In this document: piece after piece, positions 1-10,783 of the stretch
Numbering within the stretch: the first letter of the stretch is position 1
Layout of the letters: every line of letters begins with the position of its first letter
Assembly: GCA_030704615.1 (NCBI GenBank)
Contig: CM060734.1
Coordinates: 50,234,042 to 50,298,041, forward strand
Direction: 5' to 3'
From: Takakia lepidozioides
Lineage: Eukaryota > Streptophyta > Takakiopsida > Takakiales > Takakiaceae
Length of the DNA: 64,000 nucleotides
Position numbers and translations under genes: made by a program
Notes under the pieces: generated by a model
Told to the model about the DNA's origin: nothing
The model's input: only the letters and a program-made list of their open reading frames with translations
Databases searched by the model: none

Positions 1-468
1 GCACTGTTCTGGTGTTAAGTTTAGGAACTATCCGTGGTAAACATGATGACATGGGAATGCAAGCGACGTAGGTGAGTAAGCTGGGTGCACGACTGAAAGT
101 GGGAGTTACCTGCTGGAGATGAGAAAAGTTTGATCTGTTTTAGAAGTCCATGGACGCCAGCTTGAAGGTCTAACACTGGTATTACAATACTGGTGTTGAT
201 CGGAACATGTGAGTCCGCAGGTGATGTGCACTAAGAGTCACACACCTAAATAGTGTCACAATTGGTACGAATCTGAGGTATGAAAGATAGAAAGAGAGTC
301 AGGGGTGAGGGAACTGGTGGCTTGGTAAATACCTTTTCGCTCAGCCCCAGGAGCCTCTGGAAAATCCCCTTGAGTTAAGGTCAGATTATACTGACCCTTT
401 TGCAAGTCAACCTCATCCTCATAGGCATTCACTTTGTGCAGGAAAAGGTTCTGTTCTTCTATGTGCAG
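1..468. other. No gene recognised upstream of TIR exon
   Basis: No convincing coding exon is visible. The TIR reading frame upstream of 469 has no in-frame ATG that gives a believable start, so an undetected first exon of the resistance gene may lie here or to the left of the window. Confidence 0.4.
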
Positions 469-913
469 GTCCCGTGGAGAGGTATGATGTGTTTATCAGT
501 CATAGAGGGCCGGACGTAAAGAAGACTTTCGTGGGCCACTTGGATGAGGCGCTGCGCACTGCTGGGTTTAAACCGTTCCTCGACGCCAAAGATATTGGTT
601 TGGGAGAGAGTCCATCGGAGTCCATCGATCATGCTATCCGCAGTGCTCGTATCTGCATACCGGTGTTCAGTAAGGGTTATACGGAGTCCAAGTGGTGCCT
701 GGATGAGCTATGCCTCATGTTGAAAAGCCGTGACAATGTTATCTTGCCCATCTTCTATGATGTGACACCCAGCGATGTACGTTGGCCAGATAATGGTCGT
801 CTAAGGGCTGGGCTTGGGAAACTAAGACATCGGCACACTCATGAAGAAGTGACAAAGTGGAAGGAAGCACTCACTCAAGCATCACATCGCATGGGAGTGG
901 AACTTGCAGATGG
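469..913 (+). CDS. TNL exon 1: TIR domain
   Basis: The exon encodes about 148 residues of TIR domain. It begins with the hallmark YDVFISHRGPDVKK and contains SKWCLDEL, whose Glu is the conserved NADase catalytic residue of plant TIRs, then VILPIFYDVTPSDVR. The exon probably starts at an AG acceptor at 467-468 because the frame lacks an ATG; the nominal open frame begins at a GTG, which is not a credible plant start. It ends before a GTAGGG donor at 914. The HRGPDVKK form resembles moss and conifer TNLs more than Arabidopsis ones, from memory of the family. Confidence 0.85.
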
Positions 914-1956
914 GTAGGGTGTGCAAAGTTTGCTTGCTTACTACTCCTGTATATTTGGCATGATGATGATTTACTTGATTCCCACCTCCCTCCCACTCCA
1001 GAGAACACGTCTCTTTCATAATTTTGACTCTTATAAGCATTCATTTCCCAATTGCTCCTACCTTGCTGTCTTCCTTTTATGGCTCTACTCTTGAAGTTGT
1101 GGAGGCCTTTGTCAACAACGAGGGGCTGCATGGGGATATCGTTTTCTTCTCTTGTCGGTTTTAAGGTTTTGTCATGCGTTCTTGTACCATCAGGTCATTG
1201 CACTTTCTCTTGGAGAGAAAATGATGGTGGCCTTATACTTCCATAGGTCTTCATTTTTTGCTTGGTCCATGGATGTGTGAGAGGCAGTCACCAAGTCTAT
1301 ATACTACAATTCTTAGTTCAGGGTTCATATGAATCCATGTTCATTGTTTTGTTATGGACGGCGTCTTTTATACATGCTTCTTTTTTTCTTTTTCTTTTTC
1401 TTTTTCTATTACTTTTTTGTTGCTATTTCTCTAATTGTTTTTGTTTGCTCATCTGAAAATTCCTCTATAATAACCTTAGATCAGATCTGCTCAATGCTTC
1501 TTATTTGGCTACCTTGAACTGTAAGTATGGATATATCTCCATATTCATAAAGATATTACAGCCCACTCTCTATTTCCTCATTCTTTTTATCTCCTAGGAA
1601 AGAATCGTGCATGCAAATGTAGAAGTGGGACTTTAATTATATGATTTAGGATATTTCATATAAATTTCATGATAGTTGTAATTGTTTGTTTTCTGACGAG
1701 ATCTTTTAGTGGATCTACATCATTTTTAATGGCAAAGCCCCTTGGCACTATGAGCTTTGCATAGAAAGTTGTTTGTTGCACTCTTAGATCACAAAGTGTG
1801 GTGCTGATTGTGGTGTAGATGTTGGAGCTCCTTGGAAGCTTGCTTTTGACTTTGGATAACTGATTGAAAATTACTGATTCTTAGAAGAAGCAATTCTTGA
1901 TGAGATGCTTATGGGGCACTGCCTTATGTAGCCTTATCAATACCCTTGATGTGCAG
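914..1956 (+). other. TNL intron 1
   Basis: A GT-AG intron of about 1.04 kb between the TIR and NB-ARC exons. It includes a T-rich tract (about 1377-1420) of repeated CTTTTT units. No separate gene is supported inside it. Confidence 0.7.
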
Positions 1957-3069
1957 GTCTGAAGTGATTGTGGTGAAGAAAACTGTGAAGAAAGTTGAAG
2001 AAATTTTGAACATATTACCATTTGGAACTGCCAAACACCCTGTCGGGCTTAAGGAAAGATCAAAAATTGTAATCGAAAGTCTGCAGCTTGGTCCAGGAGT
2101 TATGACATTTGGCATATGGGGCACAGGTGGAGTGGGCAAGACGACATTAGCAAAAGAAATATACAATAGTATTTTTACTCGTTTTGAGGCGGCTAGTTTT
2201 GTGGCGGACATCAAGGAGAGAGCTAAGCAGCCTGATGGGGTCACCAACATGCAAAAGCAATTGCACGATGACATATGCAAAAATACAGATTTAAGGATGA
2301 ATTGCGTATCTCAAGGAAAAGAAATATTGAAGGCGCGCCTACGTGGGAAGAAGGTTTTGATTGTGTTGGATGACGTTGATGATCAGTCTCAAATGGATGC
2401 TCTATTGTTCGATGATGCAGAGATGTTTGGAGAACTAGAAGATGGGAGTTGTTGTGTGATGACATCACGTGACAAACGCTTGATGTTAAAACTTGGTGGT
2501 ATTTACAATGTCGAGGGTCTTTGTGAGGAAGATTCGAAGAAGTTGTTCAATTTGCATGCCTTTTCCAATTCGAACCCAAAAGAACATTTTGAAAGCTTGC
2601 AAATGATGTTGTGAAAGCTTGTGGTCGGCTTCCGTTAATTTTGGAGATAATTGGCGCATCATTGAGTGGAGAGGAGAACCAAGGCATTTGGGAAGAAGTC
2701 CTTGATAAGTTGGAGAAACACTCTTATCTCCCAGAGAACAAAAAACTATATGAGATCTTGCGAATAAGCTTTGATGCTCTTGAGGTACATCATAAAAAAA
2801 TGTTCCTTGACATTGCTTGCGTGCTCCTTGGGGAATCAAGTGAGACAGCTAAACGAGCTTGGAAAGGATCTGGGTGGTCTGCAGAGATTGGACTTCGAAA
2901 TCTCATTGATAAGGCATTGGTGAAGTTGGACTATGAACGCAGATTCTTGATGCATGATCATCTACGAGACATGGGTCGACACATTGTGATGACAGAGCCT
3001 GGTTCGCCTGAGAAGTGGAGTGGCTTTTGGGTACCCCAAGACGAAGCAACAGACTTGACTGAAAATGAG
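1957..3069 (+). CDS. TNL exon 2: NB-ARC domain (frameshifted)
   Basis: NB-ARC nucleotide-binding switch. In order: P-loop GTGGVGKTT (about 2125-2150), kinase-2 VLIVLDDVDD (about 2356-2385; the final Asp is typical of TIR-type NLRs), RNBS-B-like MTSRDKR, then a frame change near 2592, GLPL-type CGRLPL (about 2620), FLDIAC, and the MHD motif FLMHDHLRDMG (about 2945-2980). The continuation of the upstream frame stops with TGA shortly after ESLQMML. One extra A in the run after GAA would restore LANDVV. The exon ends at a GTGATT donor. All switch motifs are present, so the break looks recent. Confidence 0.85.
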
Positions 3070-3389
3070 GTGATTTCATAAAAATCGAACTCTCTATTCC
3101 ATTGTTGTTAAAGTTTGTACGATGCAAGTCAAGACTCAAATATTTGATTGATGGGTGAAGAGGGAGCGAACTGATTGTTCCAAGTGTTAACACATTTTGA
3201 GAGTTGCACAACTTCAAGGCTTGATTGTAAATCAACAACTTGATGGACATTTATTGTACAAGAGAAACACAAAATGTAATGCACGTTCAACTCTTTTCAT
3301 AGATGCCATATGATTGGAATTTCTATTTGAAGATGTCATGAATGTTATTATCTGTTGAATACAAGAATGTATGTTGTGGTGTTGTCCAG

Positions 3390-3680
3390 ATCAAATCCAA
3401 GGTCCAAGTGCTTTCACTAAAGTTGGAGAATGTGGACAGAGATTCCAAAAGATTGGCTATGGAGAGCTTTCAGACCATGAAAAAGCTAAGAATACTTTTC
3501 TTACATGATTTCACATGGGAATCTTCCATTACTTTTCCAAAGAGTTTGACATGGTTTCGCATGTGTGATTTGCGATCCGACTACTTGCCTCACGGGCTTT
3601 CTTTTGCGAACAATTTGCGCGTGCTTCATGTGCGAGACAGTACCATCCAAAAGTTGTGGGAGGAAGATCATAATAATCAG
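3390..3680 (+). CDS. TNL exon 3: NB-LRR linker
   Basis: A 97-codon exon bounded by CAG/ATC and CAG/GTACAT, phase 0 at both ends. It encodes the stretch that normally joins NB-ARC to the LRRs, with FQTMKKLRILFLHD and NLRVLHVRDSTIQKLWEE. These match the first LRRs of TNLs, where the protein compares to 'M.KLRLL.L'. Confidence 0.8.
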
Positions 3681-3807
3681 GTACATGTTACTTAAATGGA
3701 ATATCATATATTACATTAAATGTAGACTTTAGATTGTATGCTTCTTTGAAATGTTGTGTTGTAAAAAATGAGCTGGGATCAATATCTATTATTTTGAGTA
3801 AAACTAG

Positions 3808-6800
3808 GTGCGGATAGTAATAAATTTTGGTGATATTGTCTTGAAGGGTACAACACACACTTTGGCTCATATGAAAAAAGTGGAGGAAATAGAATTATCT
3901 AGGTGTTCAAGACTTGAAATGCTTCCACATTCGATTGGAGAGCTAACGATGCTTCAAAAGATGATTGTCAAGCATTGTACAACACTCAAAGGCCTGCCGG
4001 CTTCCATTGTTAAGCTTACAATGTTAAAAGTCCTCAACTTCGAGGGTTGTTCCAATATACAAGCCCTCCCTGATTGTTTGGGGTTGTTGAAAGAGCTCGA
4101 AGAGTTGGACCTCTCATCATGCACCAGCTTGGAAAGCTTGCCTGAATCCATCGGAACATTGATTCATCTCCAACAACTGCAGCTCATGAATTGTACAACA
4201 CTCAAAGGCCTGCCAGACTCCATTGGTAAACTTGCATTGTTAAAAATCCTCAATCTTCGGGGTTGTTCCAACATACAAGTCGTGCCTGATTGTTTGGGGC
4301 TGTTGAAAGAGCTCGAAGAGTTGGACCTAGAGTCTTGTACCAGCTTGGAGAGGTTGCCTGATTCCATTGGAGCATTGATTCATCTCCGAAATCTGTGGCT
4401 CGCGAATTGTACAGCACTCAAAGGCTTACCAAACTCCATTGGTAATCTTGCAAAGTTAAAAGTCCTCGTCCTTGAGGGTTGTTCCAACATACAAGCCTTG
4501 CCTGATTACTTGGAGCTATTGAAGGAGCTTGAAGAGTTGGACCTAGAGTCTTGTACCAGCTTGGAGAGGTTGCCTGATTCCATCGGAGCATTGATTCATC
4601 TCCAAATATTATGGCTCAAGAATTGTACAGCACTCAAAGGCTTGCCAGACTCCATTGGTAATCTTGCAAAGTTAAAAGTCCTCAACCTTGAGGGTTGTTC
4701 CTGCAACATACAAGCCGTGCTTGATTGTTTGGGGATATGGAAAGAGTTCGAATACTTCAATCTCTCTTCTTGCACCAACTTGGAGAGCATGCCTGTATCC
4801 ATCGGAACATTGATTCATCTCGAACAATTGTGGCTCATGAATTGTACAACACTCAAAGGCTTGCCAGACTCCATAGGTAATCTTGCATTGTTAAAAATCC
4901 TCTGTCTTCGGGGTTGTTCCAACATACAAGTCATGCCTGATTGTTTGGGGCTGTGGAAAGAGCTCGAATGCTTGGATCTCTCTTATTGCATCAGCTTGGA
5001 GAGCTTGCCAGAATCCATCGGAACATTGATTCATCTCGAACAACTGTGGCTCACGAATTGTACAACACTCAAAGGCTTGCCAGACTCCATAGGTAATCTT
5101 GCAAAGTTAAAATTCCTCGGCCTTGGGGGTTGTTCCAACATACAAGTCGTGCCTGATTGTTTGGGGCTGTGGAAAGAGTTCAAATACTTGGATCTCTATT
5201 ATTGCACGAGCTTGGAGAGGTTGCCTGATTGTTTGGGGCTGTTGAAAGAGCTCGAGGAATTGGACCTCTCTTCTTGTATGAGTTTGAAGAGGTTGCCGGA
5301 TTCCATCGGAGCATTGATTCATCTCCAAAAATTGCGGCTCAAGAATTGTACAGCACTCAAAGGCCTGCCAGACTCCATTGGTAATCTTGCAAAGTTAAAA
5401 GTCCTCAACCTTGAGGGTTGTTCCAACATACAAGTCGTGCTTGATTGTTTGGGGCTGTTGAAAGAGCTCGAAGAGTTGGACCTCTCTTCTTGTACGAGCT
5501 TAGAGAGGTTGCCGGATTCCATCGGAGCATTGATTCATCTCCAAAAATTGCGGCTCAAGAATTGTACAGCACTCAAAGGCCTGCCAGACTGCATTGGTAA
5601 TCTTGCAAAGTTAAAAGTCCTCAGCCTTGAGGGTTGTTCCAACATACAAGTCGTGCCTGATTGTTTGGGGCTGCTGAAAGAGCTCGAAGAGTTGGACCTC
5701 TCATCTTGTACGAGCTTGAAGAGGTTGCCGGATTCCATCGGAGCATTGATTCATCTCCAAAAATTGTGGCTCAAGAATTGTACAGCACTAAAAGGCCTGC
5801 CAGACTCCATTGGTAATTTTGCAAAGTTAAAAGTCCTCAACCTTGAGGGTTGTTCCAACATACAAGTCATGCTTGATTGTTTGGGGCTATTGAAAGAGCT
5901 CGAAGAGTTAGAGCTCGAAGAGTTGGACCTCTCATCTTGTACGAGTTTGGAGAGGTTGCCGGATTCCATCGGAGCATTGATTCATCTCCAAAAATTGTGG
6001 CTCAAGAATTGTACAGCACTAAAAGGCCTGCCAGACTCCATTGGTAATCTTGCAAAGTTAAAAGTCCTCAACCTTGAGGGTTGTTCCAACATACAAGTCG
6101 TGCTTGATTGTTTGGGGCTGTTGAAAGAGCTCGAAGAGTTGGACCTCTCATCTTGTACGAGCTTGGAGAGGTTGCCGGATTCCATCGGAGCATTGATTCA
6201 TCTCCAAAAATTGTGGCTCAAGAATTGTACAGCACTAAAAGGCCTGCCAAACTCCATTGGTAATCTTGCAAAGTTAAAAGTCCTCAACCTTGAGGGTTGT
6301 TCCAACATACAAGTCGTGCTTGATTGTTTGGGGCTGTTGAAAGAGCTCGAAGAGTTGGACCTCTCATCTTGTACGAGCTTGGAGAGGTTGCCGGATTCCA
6401 TCGGAGCATTGATTCATCTCCAAAAATTGCAGCTCAAGAATTGTACAACACTCAAAGGCCTGCCAGATTCCATTGGTAATCTTGCAAAGTTAAAAGTCCT
6501 CAACCTTGAGGGTTGTTCGAACATACAAGTCGTGCTTGATTGTTTGGGGCTCTTGAAAGAGCTCGAAGAGTTGGACCTCTCATCTTGTACGAGCTTGGAG
6601 AGGTTGCCGGATTCCATCGGAGCATTGATTCATCTCCAAAAATTGCGGCTCAAGAATTGTACAGCACTCAAAGGTCTGCCAGACTCCATTGGTAATCTTG
6701 CAAAGTTAAAAGTCCTCGACCTTGAGGGTTGTTCCAACATACAAGTCATGCTTGATTGTTTGGGGCTGTTGAAAGAGCTCGAAGAGTTGGACCTCTATTC

Positions 6801-8358
6801 CTGTACGAGCTTGGAGAGGCTGCCGGATTCCATCGGAGCATTGATTCATCTCCAAAAATTGTGGCTCAAGAATTGTACAGCACTCAAAGGCCTGCCAGAC
6901 TCCATTGGTAATCTTGCAAAGTTAAAAGTCCTCAACCTTGAGGGTTGTTCCAACATACAAGTCGTGCTTGATTGTTTGGGGATGTTGAAAGAGCTCGAAG
7001 AGTTGGACCTCTCATCTTGTACGAGCTTGAAGAGGTTGCCGGATTCCATCGGAGCATTGATTCATCTCCAAAAATTGCGGCTCAAGAATTGTACAGCTCT
7101 AAAAGGCCTGCCAGACTCCATTGGTAATCTTGCAAAGTTAAAAGTCCTCAACCTTGAGGGTTGTTCCAACATACAAGTCGTGCTTGATTGTTTGGGGCTG
7201 GTGAAAGAGCTCGAAGAGTTGGACCTCTCATCTTGTACGAGCTTGGAGAGGTTGCCGGATTCCATCGGAGCATTGATTCATCTCCAAAAATTGTGGCTCA
7301 AGAATTGTACAGCACTCAAAGGCCTGCCAGACTCCATTGGTAATCTTGCAAAGTTAAAAGTCCTCGACCTTGAGGGTTGTTCCAACATACAAGTCGTGCT
7401 TGATTGTTTGGGGCTGTTGAAAGAGCTCGAAGAGTTGGACCTCTCTTCTTGTACGAGCTTGGAGAGGTTGCCGGATTCCATCGGAGCATTGATTCATCTC
7501 CAAAAATTGCGGCTCAAGAATTGTACAGCACTCAAAGGCCTGCCAGACTCCATTGGTAATCTTTCAAAGTTAAAAGACCTCAGTCTTAAGGGTTGTTCCT
7601 GCAACATACAAGCCGTCCTTGATTGTTTGGGGCTGTGGAAAGAGCTCAAAAACTTGGATCTCTCTTATTGCATCAGCTTGGAGAGCTTGCCTGAATCCAT
7701 CGGAACATTGATTCATCTCGAACAACTGTGGCTAATGAATTGTACAACACTCAAAGGCTTGCCAAACTCCATAGGTAATCTTGCAAAGTTAAAAGTCCTC
7801 GACCTTTGGAGTTGTTCCAACATACAAGTCGTGCCTGATTGTTTGGGGTTGTTGAAAAAGCTCGAAGAGTTGGACCTCTCTTATTGTACGAGCTTGGAGT
7901 GGTTGCCTGATTCCATCGGAGCATTGATTCATCTCCAAAAATTGTGGCTCAAGAATTGTACAGCACTCAAAGGCCTGCCAGACTCCATTGGTAATCTTGC
8001 ATTGTTAAAAATCCTTAATCTTCGGGGTTGTTCCAACATACAAGCCGTGCCTGATTGTTTGGGGCTGTTGAAAGAGCTCGAAGAGTTGGACCTAGAGTCT
8101 TGTACCAGCTTGGAGAGGTTGCCTGATTCCATCGGAGCATTGATTCATCTCCGAAATCTGTTGCTCAAGAATTGTAGAGCACTCAAAGGCTTACCAAACT
8201 CCATTGGTAATCTTGCAAAATTAAAAGTCCTCAACCTTGAGGGTTGTTCCAACATACAAGCCTTGCCTGACTACTTGGGGCTATTGAAGGACCTCAAATC
8301 GTTGGGCCTAGAGTCTTGTACCAGCTTGGAGAGGTTGTTTGATTCCATCGGACATTGA
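3808..8358 (+). CDS. TNL exon 4: giant LRR array
   Basis: One open exon of about 1516 codons, from an AG acceptor at 3806-3807 to a premature stop at 8356-8358. It is almost entirely leucine-rich repeat of the 24-residue type, such as LKVLNLEGCSNIQ, LEELDLSSCTSLERLP and LHLQKLWLKNCTALKGLP. Three such LRRs make a 72-residue super-repeat, and the LKGLP motif recurs 20 times, giving about 60 LRRs. This is far more than the 15-30 LRRs usual in TNLs (family knowledge). The frame closes because two bases are missing near 8352 (GGACATTG in place of GGAGCATTG). Confidence 0.9.
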   Translation: MRIVINFGDIVLKGTTHTLAHMKKVEEIELSRCSRLEMLPHSIGELTMLQKMIVKHCTTLKGLPASIVKLTMLKVLNFEGCSNIQALPDCLGLLKELEELDLSSCTSLESLPESIGTLIHLQQLQLMNCTTLKGLPDSIGKLALLKILNLRGCSNIQVVPDCLGLLKELEELDLESCTSLERLPDSIGALIHLRNLWLANCTALKGLPNSIGNLAKLKVLVLEGCSNIQALPDYLELLKELEELDLESCTSLERLPDSIGALIHLQILWLKNCTALKGLPDSIGNLAKLKVLNLEGCSCNIQAVLDCLGIWKEFEYFNLSSCTNLESMPVSIGTLIHLEQLWLMNCTTLKGLPDSIGNLALLKILCLRGCSNIQVMPDCLGLWKELECLDLSYCISLESLPESIGTLIHLEQLWLTNCTTLKGLPDSIGNLAKLKFLGLGGCSNIQVVPDCLGLWKEFKYLDLYYCTSLERLPDCLGLLKELEELDLSSCMSLKRLPDSIGALIHLQKLRLKNCTALKGLPDSIGNLAKLKVLNLEGCSNIQVVLDCLGLLKELEELDLSSCTSLERLPDSIGALIHLQKLRLKNCTALKGLPDCIGNLAKLKVLSLEGCSNIQVVPDCLGLLKELEELDLSSCTSLKRLPDSIGALIHLQKLWLKNCTALKGLPDSIGNFAKLKVLNLEGCSNIQVMLDCLGLLKELEELELEELDLSSCTSLERLPDSIGALIHLQKLWLKNCTALKGLPDSIGNLAKLKVLNLEGCSNIQVVLDCLGLLKELEELDLSSCTSLERLPDSIGALIHLQKLWLKNCTALKGLPNSIGNLAKLKVLNLEGCSNIQVVLDCLGLLKELEELDLSSCTSLERLPDSIGALIHLQKLQLKNCTTLKGLPDSIGNLAKLKVLNLEGCSNIQVVLDCLGLLKELEELDLSSCTSLERLPDSIGALIHLQKLRLKNCTALKGLPDSIGNLAKLKVLDLEGCSNIQVMLDCLGLLKELEELDLYSCTSLERLPDSIGALIHLQKLWLKNCTALKGLPDSIGNLAKLKVLNLEGCSNIQVVLDCLGMLKELEELDLSSCTSLKRLPDSIGALIHLQKLRLKNCTALKGLPDSIGNLAKLKVLNLEGCSNIQVVLDCLGLVKELEELDLSSCTSLERLPDSIGALIHLQKLWLKNCTALKGLPDSIGNLAKLKVLDLEGCSNIQVVLDCLGLLKELEELDLSSCTSLERLPDSIGALIHLQKLRLKNCTALKGLPDSIGNLSKLKDLSLKGCSCNIQAVLDCLGLWKELKNLDLSYCISLESLPESIGTLIHLEQLWLMNCTTLKGLPNSIGNLAKLKVLDLWSCSNIQVVPDCLGLLKKLEELDLSYCTSLEWLPDSIGALIHLQKLWLKNCTALKGLPDSIGNLALLKILNLRGCSNIQAVPDCLGLLKELEELDLESCTSLERLPDSIGALIHLRNLLLKNCRALKGLPNSIGNLAKLKVLNLEGCSNIQALPDYLGLLKDLKSLGLESCTSLERLFDSIGH
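3960..8340 (+). repeat. Tandem 216-bp LRR super-repeats (about 20 copies)
   Basis: The same 216-bp block recurs with almost perfect spacing. Corresponding positions fall at 5319, 5535, then after a 15-bp longer unit at 5982, 6198, 6414, 6846, 7062 and 7278. Units between about 5310 and 7560 are nearly identical in DNA; the outer units are more diverged. The longer unit near 5890-5935 repeats GAGCTCGAAGAGTT and adds five codons. The pattern indicates unequal crossing-over or slippage in the centre of the array. Confidence 0.9.
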
Positions 8359-9198
8359 TTCATCTCCAAAATCTGTGGCTCAAGAATTGTACAACACTCA
8401 AAGGCCTGCTAGACTCCATTGGTGATTTTGTAAAGTTGAGATTCATTTTACCTTGAGGGTTGCTCCAATATCCAAGCCTTGCTTGAGTGTTTAGGGCTGT
8501 TGAAAGAGCTCGAAAACTTGGATCTCTCTTCTTGCACCAGCTTGGAGAGCTTGCCTGAATCTATCCGAACATTGATTCATCTCCAAAAATCGCGGCTCAT
8601 GAATTGTACAGCCCTCAAAGGTATGCCGGACTCCATTGGTAATCTTACAAAGTTAAAAGTCCTCAACCTTAAGGGTTGTTCCAATATACAAGCCTTGCCT
8701 GATTGTTTGGGTCTGTTGAAGGAGCTCAAAACGTTGGACCTAGAGTCTTGTATCAGCTTGGAGAGGTTGTCTGATTCCATTGGAACATTGATTCATCTTG
8801 AACAACTGTGGCTCAAGAATTGTACATCACTCAAAGCCCTACCAGAGTCCATTGGTAATCTTGAAGTATTAAGACTCATTTACCTTGAGGGTTACTCCAA
8901 TTTATACAAACATTTTCTGACTCATTGGGACTGGTGAAAGAGCTCAAAGAGTTGGACCTAGAATCTTGTACCAGCTTGGAGATTTTGCCTGATTCCATCG
9001 GATCATTGATTCATGTCCGAAGACTGTGCCTCCAGAATTGTACAACACTCAAAGGTCTGCCAGATTCCATTGGTAATCTTGAAGTGTTAAGATTCTTTTA
9101 CCTTGAGGGTTGCTCCAGCATCCAAGCCTTGCCTTACTGATTGGGACTGTTGAAAAAGTTGGAAAAGTTGGACCTAGATTCTTATATGAGCTTTGAGA
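8359..9198 (+). pseudogene. Decayed 3' tail of the TNL LRR array
   Basis: LRR coding continues after the stop in shifting frames: about 120 bp out of frame, then 8479-8937 back in the original frame, then 8925-9140 in another frame, ending at an in-frame TGA inside what would be LPDCLG. Recognisable LRR similarity runs to about 9198 and stops abruptly at a CACTA-type terminus, so the true C-terminus of the receptor is lost. Confidence 0.8.
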
Positions 9199-9515
9199 CA
9201 CTAGAAGAAAAACGCGAAATAACCACTCTGTTAACCACTCATTTTGAGTGGTAAAAGACACTAAACCACTCTCGCCCCAGAGTGATGAAGAACCAGTGGA
9301 CAAGTGAGTGGTAAAAGACATTACGTGGCACCCGTGGTACAGTGGTTCAAACAACTCAAGTCCGGGTCCACCTGTACGCTGACATGTCACAATGGTAAAT
9401 TAACCACTGTGACATGTCAATGACGTGTCACTGAGGTAAAGCAACCACTTATGACGTGTCACAGTGGTAAACTGACGTGTCATAGTGGTAAAGTAACCAC
9501 TTCCGTTTTGTAGTG
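9199..9515. mobile_element. Candidate small CACTA-type element
   Basis: The left end begins CACTAGAAGAAAAACGCG and the right end is CCGTTTTGTAGTG, whose complement starts CACTACAAAACGG. CACTA/En-Spm elements start CACTACAAGAAAA (family knowledge). It interrupts the LRR similarity exactly at its left edge. Flanks share GAGA on both sides rather than a clean 3-bp duplication, so the assignment is tentative. At 317 bp it would be non-autonomous. Inside are three copies of TGACGTGTCA and many (A)ACCACT / AGTGGT inverted words. Confidence 0.4.
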
Positions 9516-10222
9516 GAGACGTGTAAGCCGGTGGTCCGTGGATGATATTGGAGATTATGTCGATACGTGGCGACACTTTCAGCATGGACACGTGTCGTGT
9601 GTCAGTGCTACGAAATGGATGGACTGAAAAATTCAATGACTTCCGAAACTACTTGTTGAGTGATCAAAAAATGACTCATAGAGTCATTCCATGAAAACTG
9701 AGAATATACAATATCACTCACAGAGTGGTTATTCGAGTGGATGACGTCTCTCAGCAGGTCATTGGAATGATTACCCACAGAGTGGTGTATAAGCCATTTG
9801 AGTCATTTATGGTGTCTCTCAGAGTGGGAACTATGGATTGGAGTGATTACTAACAGAGTGGTGTGTAAGTGATTAGGAATACCACTGGAGGAATTCATAC
9901 CACTAGTACAGTAATATATATGTGACTATTTATACCACTATACGTCTCTCCGTCTCTTCTGATATGATGATTTCATGTGATAACACATGAAAACATCACT
10001 CATATTAAGTCGAGCCAAGTGCACCCCACGCCATGGGGAATCCACACTACGGCGCCATAGTTAGACGCGGTGAGGCTCAACTCGAGAAAGATGAGCCCAC
10101 CGCAATCTGCCGTGAAGATAAAAATGCCAGATGCCCAAACATGTATTGGTCCCTAGATTGACACTTGGGTCAACCCCAAATGTCAATATATAAAAGCTAG
10201 CTATTTCCTAGCTAACTTCACA
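9516..10222. other. Non-coding, AGAGTGGT-rich sequence
   Basis: No gene is supported. The words CACAGAGTGG and CAGAGTGGTG recur near 9720, 9778, 9818 and 9857, probably a diverged repeat related to the preceding element. The stretch near 10010-10110 is GC-richer and unremarkable. Confidence 0.4.
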
Positions 10223-10477
10223 CTAATGGTAAAATAACTTGACACGTATTTTAAGTCTGTTATTAGTCCAAGAATTCTGTAATGACAGTTTGTGATCAGG
10301 AGGTGTACCGACAGGCACGATGCCCCAATCTGTCACCTCTGGGTTAAGCTCAAAAATTGTGGTATGCTCAGTTTTGAAATGTAAGGATTTCCGGCATACG
10401 AATGCGCCACAAATATCTCCAATCAATCCCGGGACGCAACCTGGTGGTGTACGATGTCTTCTGTTACAACCAAACAC
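10223..10477 (-). CDS. Unrecognised ORF fragment
   Basis: An open minus-strand segment of up to 84 codons containing CVPGLIGDICGAFVCRKSL and EVTDWGIVPVGTPPDHKLS. Its composition looks coding (mixed hydrophobic and charged residues, regular Cys spacing), but I do not recognise a family. It may be a 3' exon of the Ser/Pro-rich ORF upstream of it on the same strand. Confidence 0.3.
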   Translation of the reverse strand: MFGCNRRHRTPPGCVPGLIGDICGAFVCRKSLHFKTEHTTIFELNPEVTDWGIVPVGTPPDHKLSLQNSWTNNRLKIRVKLFYH

Positions 10478-10783
10478 AAATTCAATAGAAAATCAAATAA
10501 CAAGATCTCTCTTACTAGCATCCATCATTCCAGAAGTCCAGTGGAGGTTCGTATGTACAAGGCTTTCTACATGAAATGGGAAATCCTCCATATTTTTCAG
10601 ATGTTGTAGAAAAAACTTTAATGAAAATGAGGCTCAAGAGCCATTGAGTACATCATCCTGCAAAAGGATAAATCTACAATAGAAATCTTCGAACCTAATT
10701 CGTCCAAAAAATACTCAGGGACTTCTCTCACTATATTCAGACGATTCTAGATAATATACCCAAGAACTACAAAATGCTCCTTC

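Larger units (their letters stand above)
469..9198 (+). pseudogene. TIR-NB-LRR (TNL) resistance gene locus, frameshifted
   Basis: Intracellular immune receptor architecture: TIR exon (469-913), NB-ARC exon (1957-3069), short linker/LRR exon (3390-3680) and one very long LRR exon (3808 onwards). The splice sites agree in phase: exon 1 ends two bases into a Gly codon completed by the first base of exon 2, and the later junctions are phase 0. TNLs sense pathogen effectors through the LRRs and signal through TIR NADase activity (family knowledge). Two breaks argue against a functional product: a one-base deletion near 2592, just before the GLPL motif, and a two-base deletion near 8352 that ends the LRR frame, with more shifts and a stop beyond. 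The NB-ARC frameshift is a single base, so an assembly error is possible. The start codon is not visible. Confidence 0.85.

Noticed and set aside
3960-8340. CRISPR-like array because of regular repeats
   Set aside because: Units are contiguous coding LRRs without unique spacers, in a plant nuclear context.
3954-8780. A ladder of minus-strand ORFs of about 67 residues, each beginning MESGNLSKLVQ
   Set aside because: They are the antisense of the 216-bp LRR super-repeats and repeat at the same period. No independent gene is supported.
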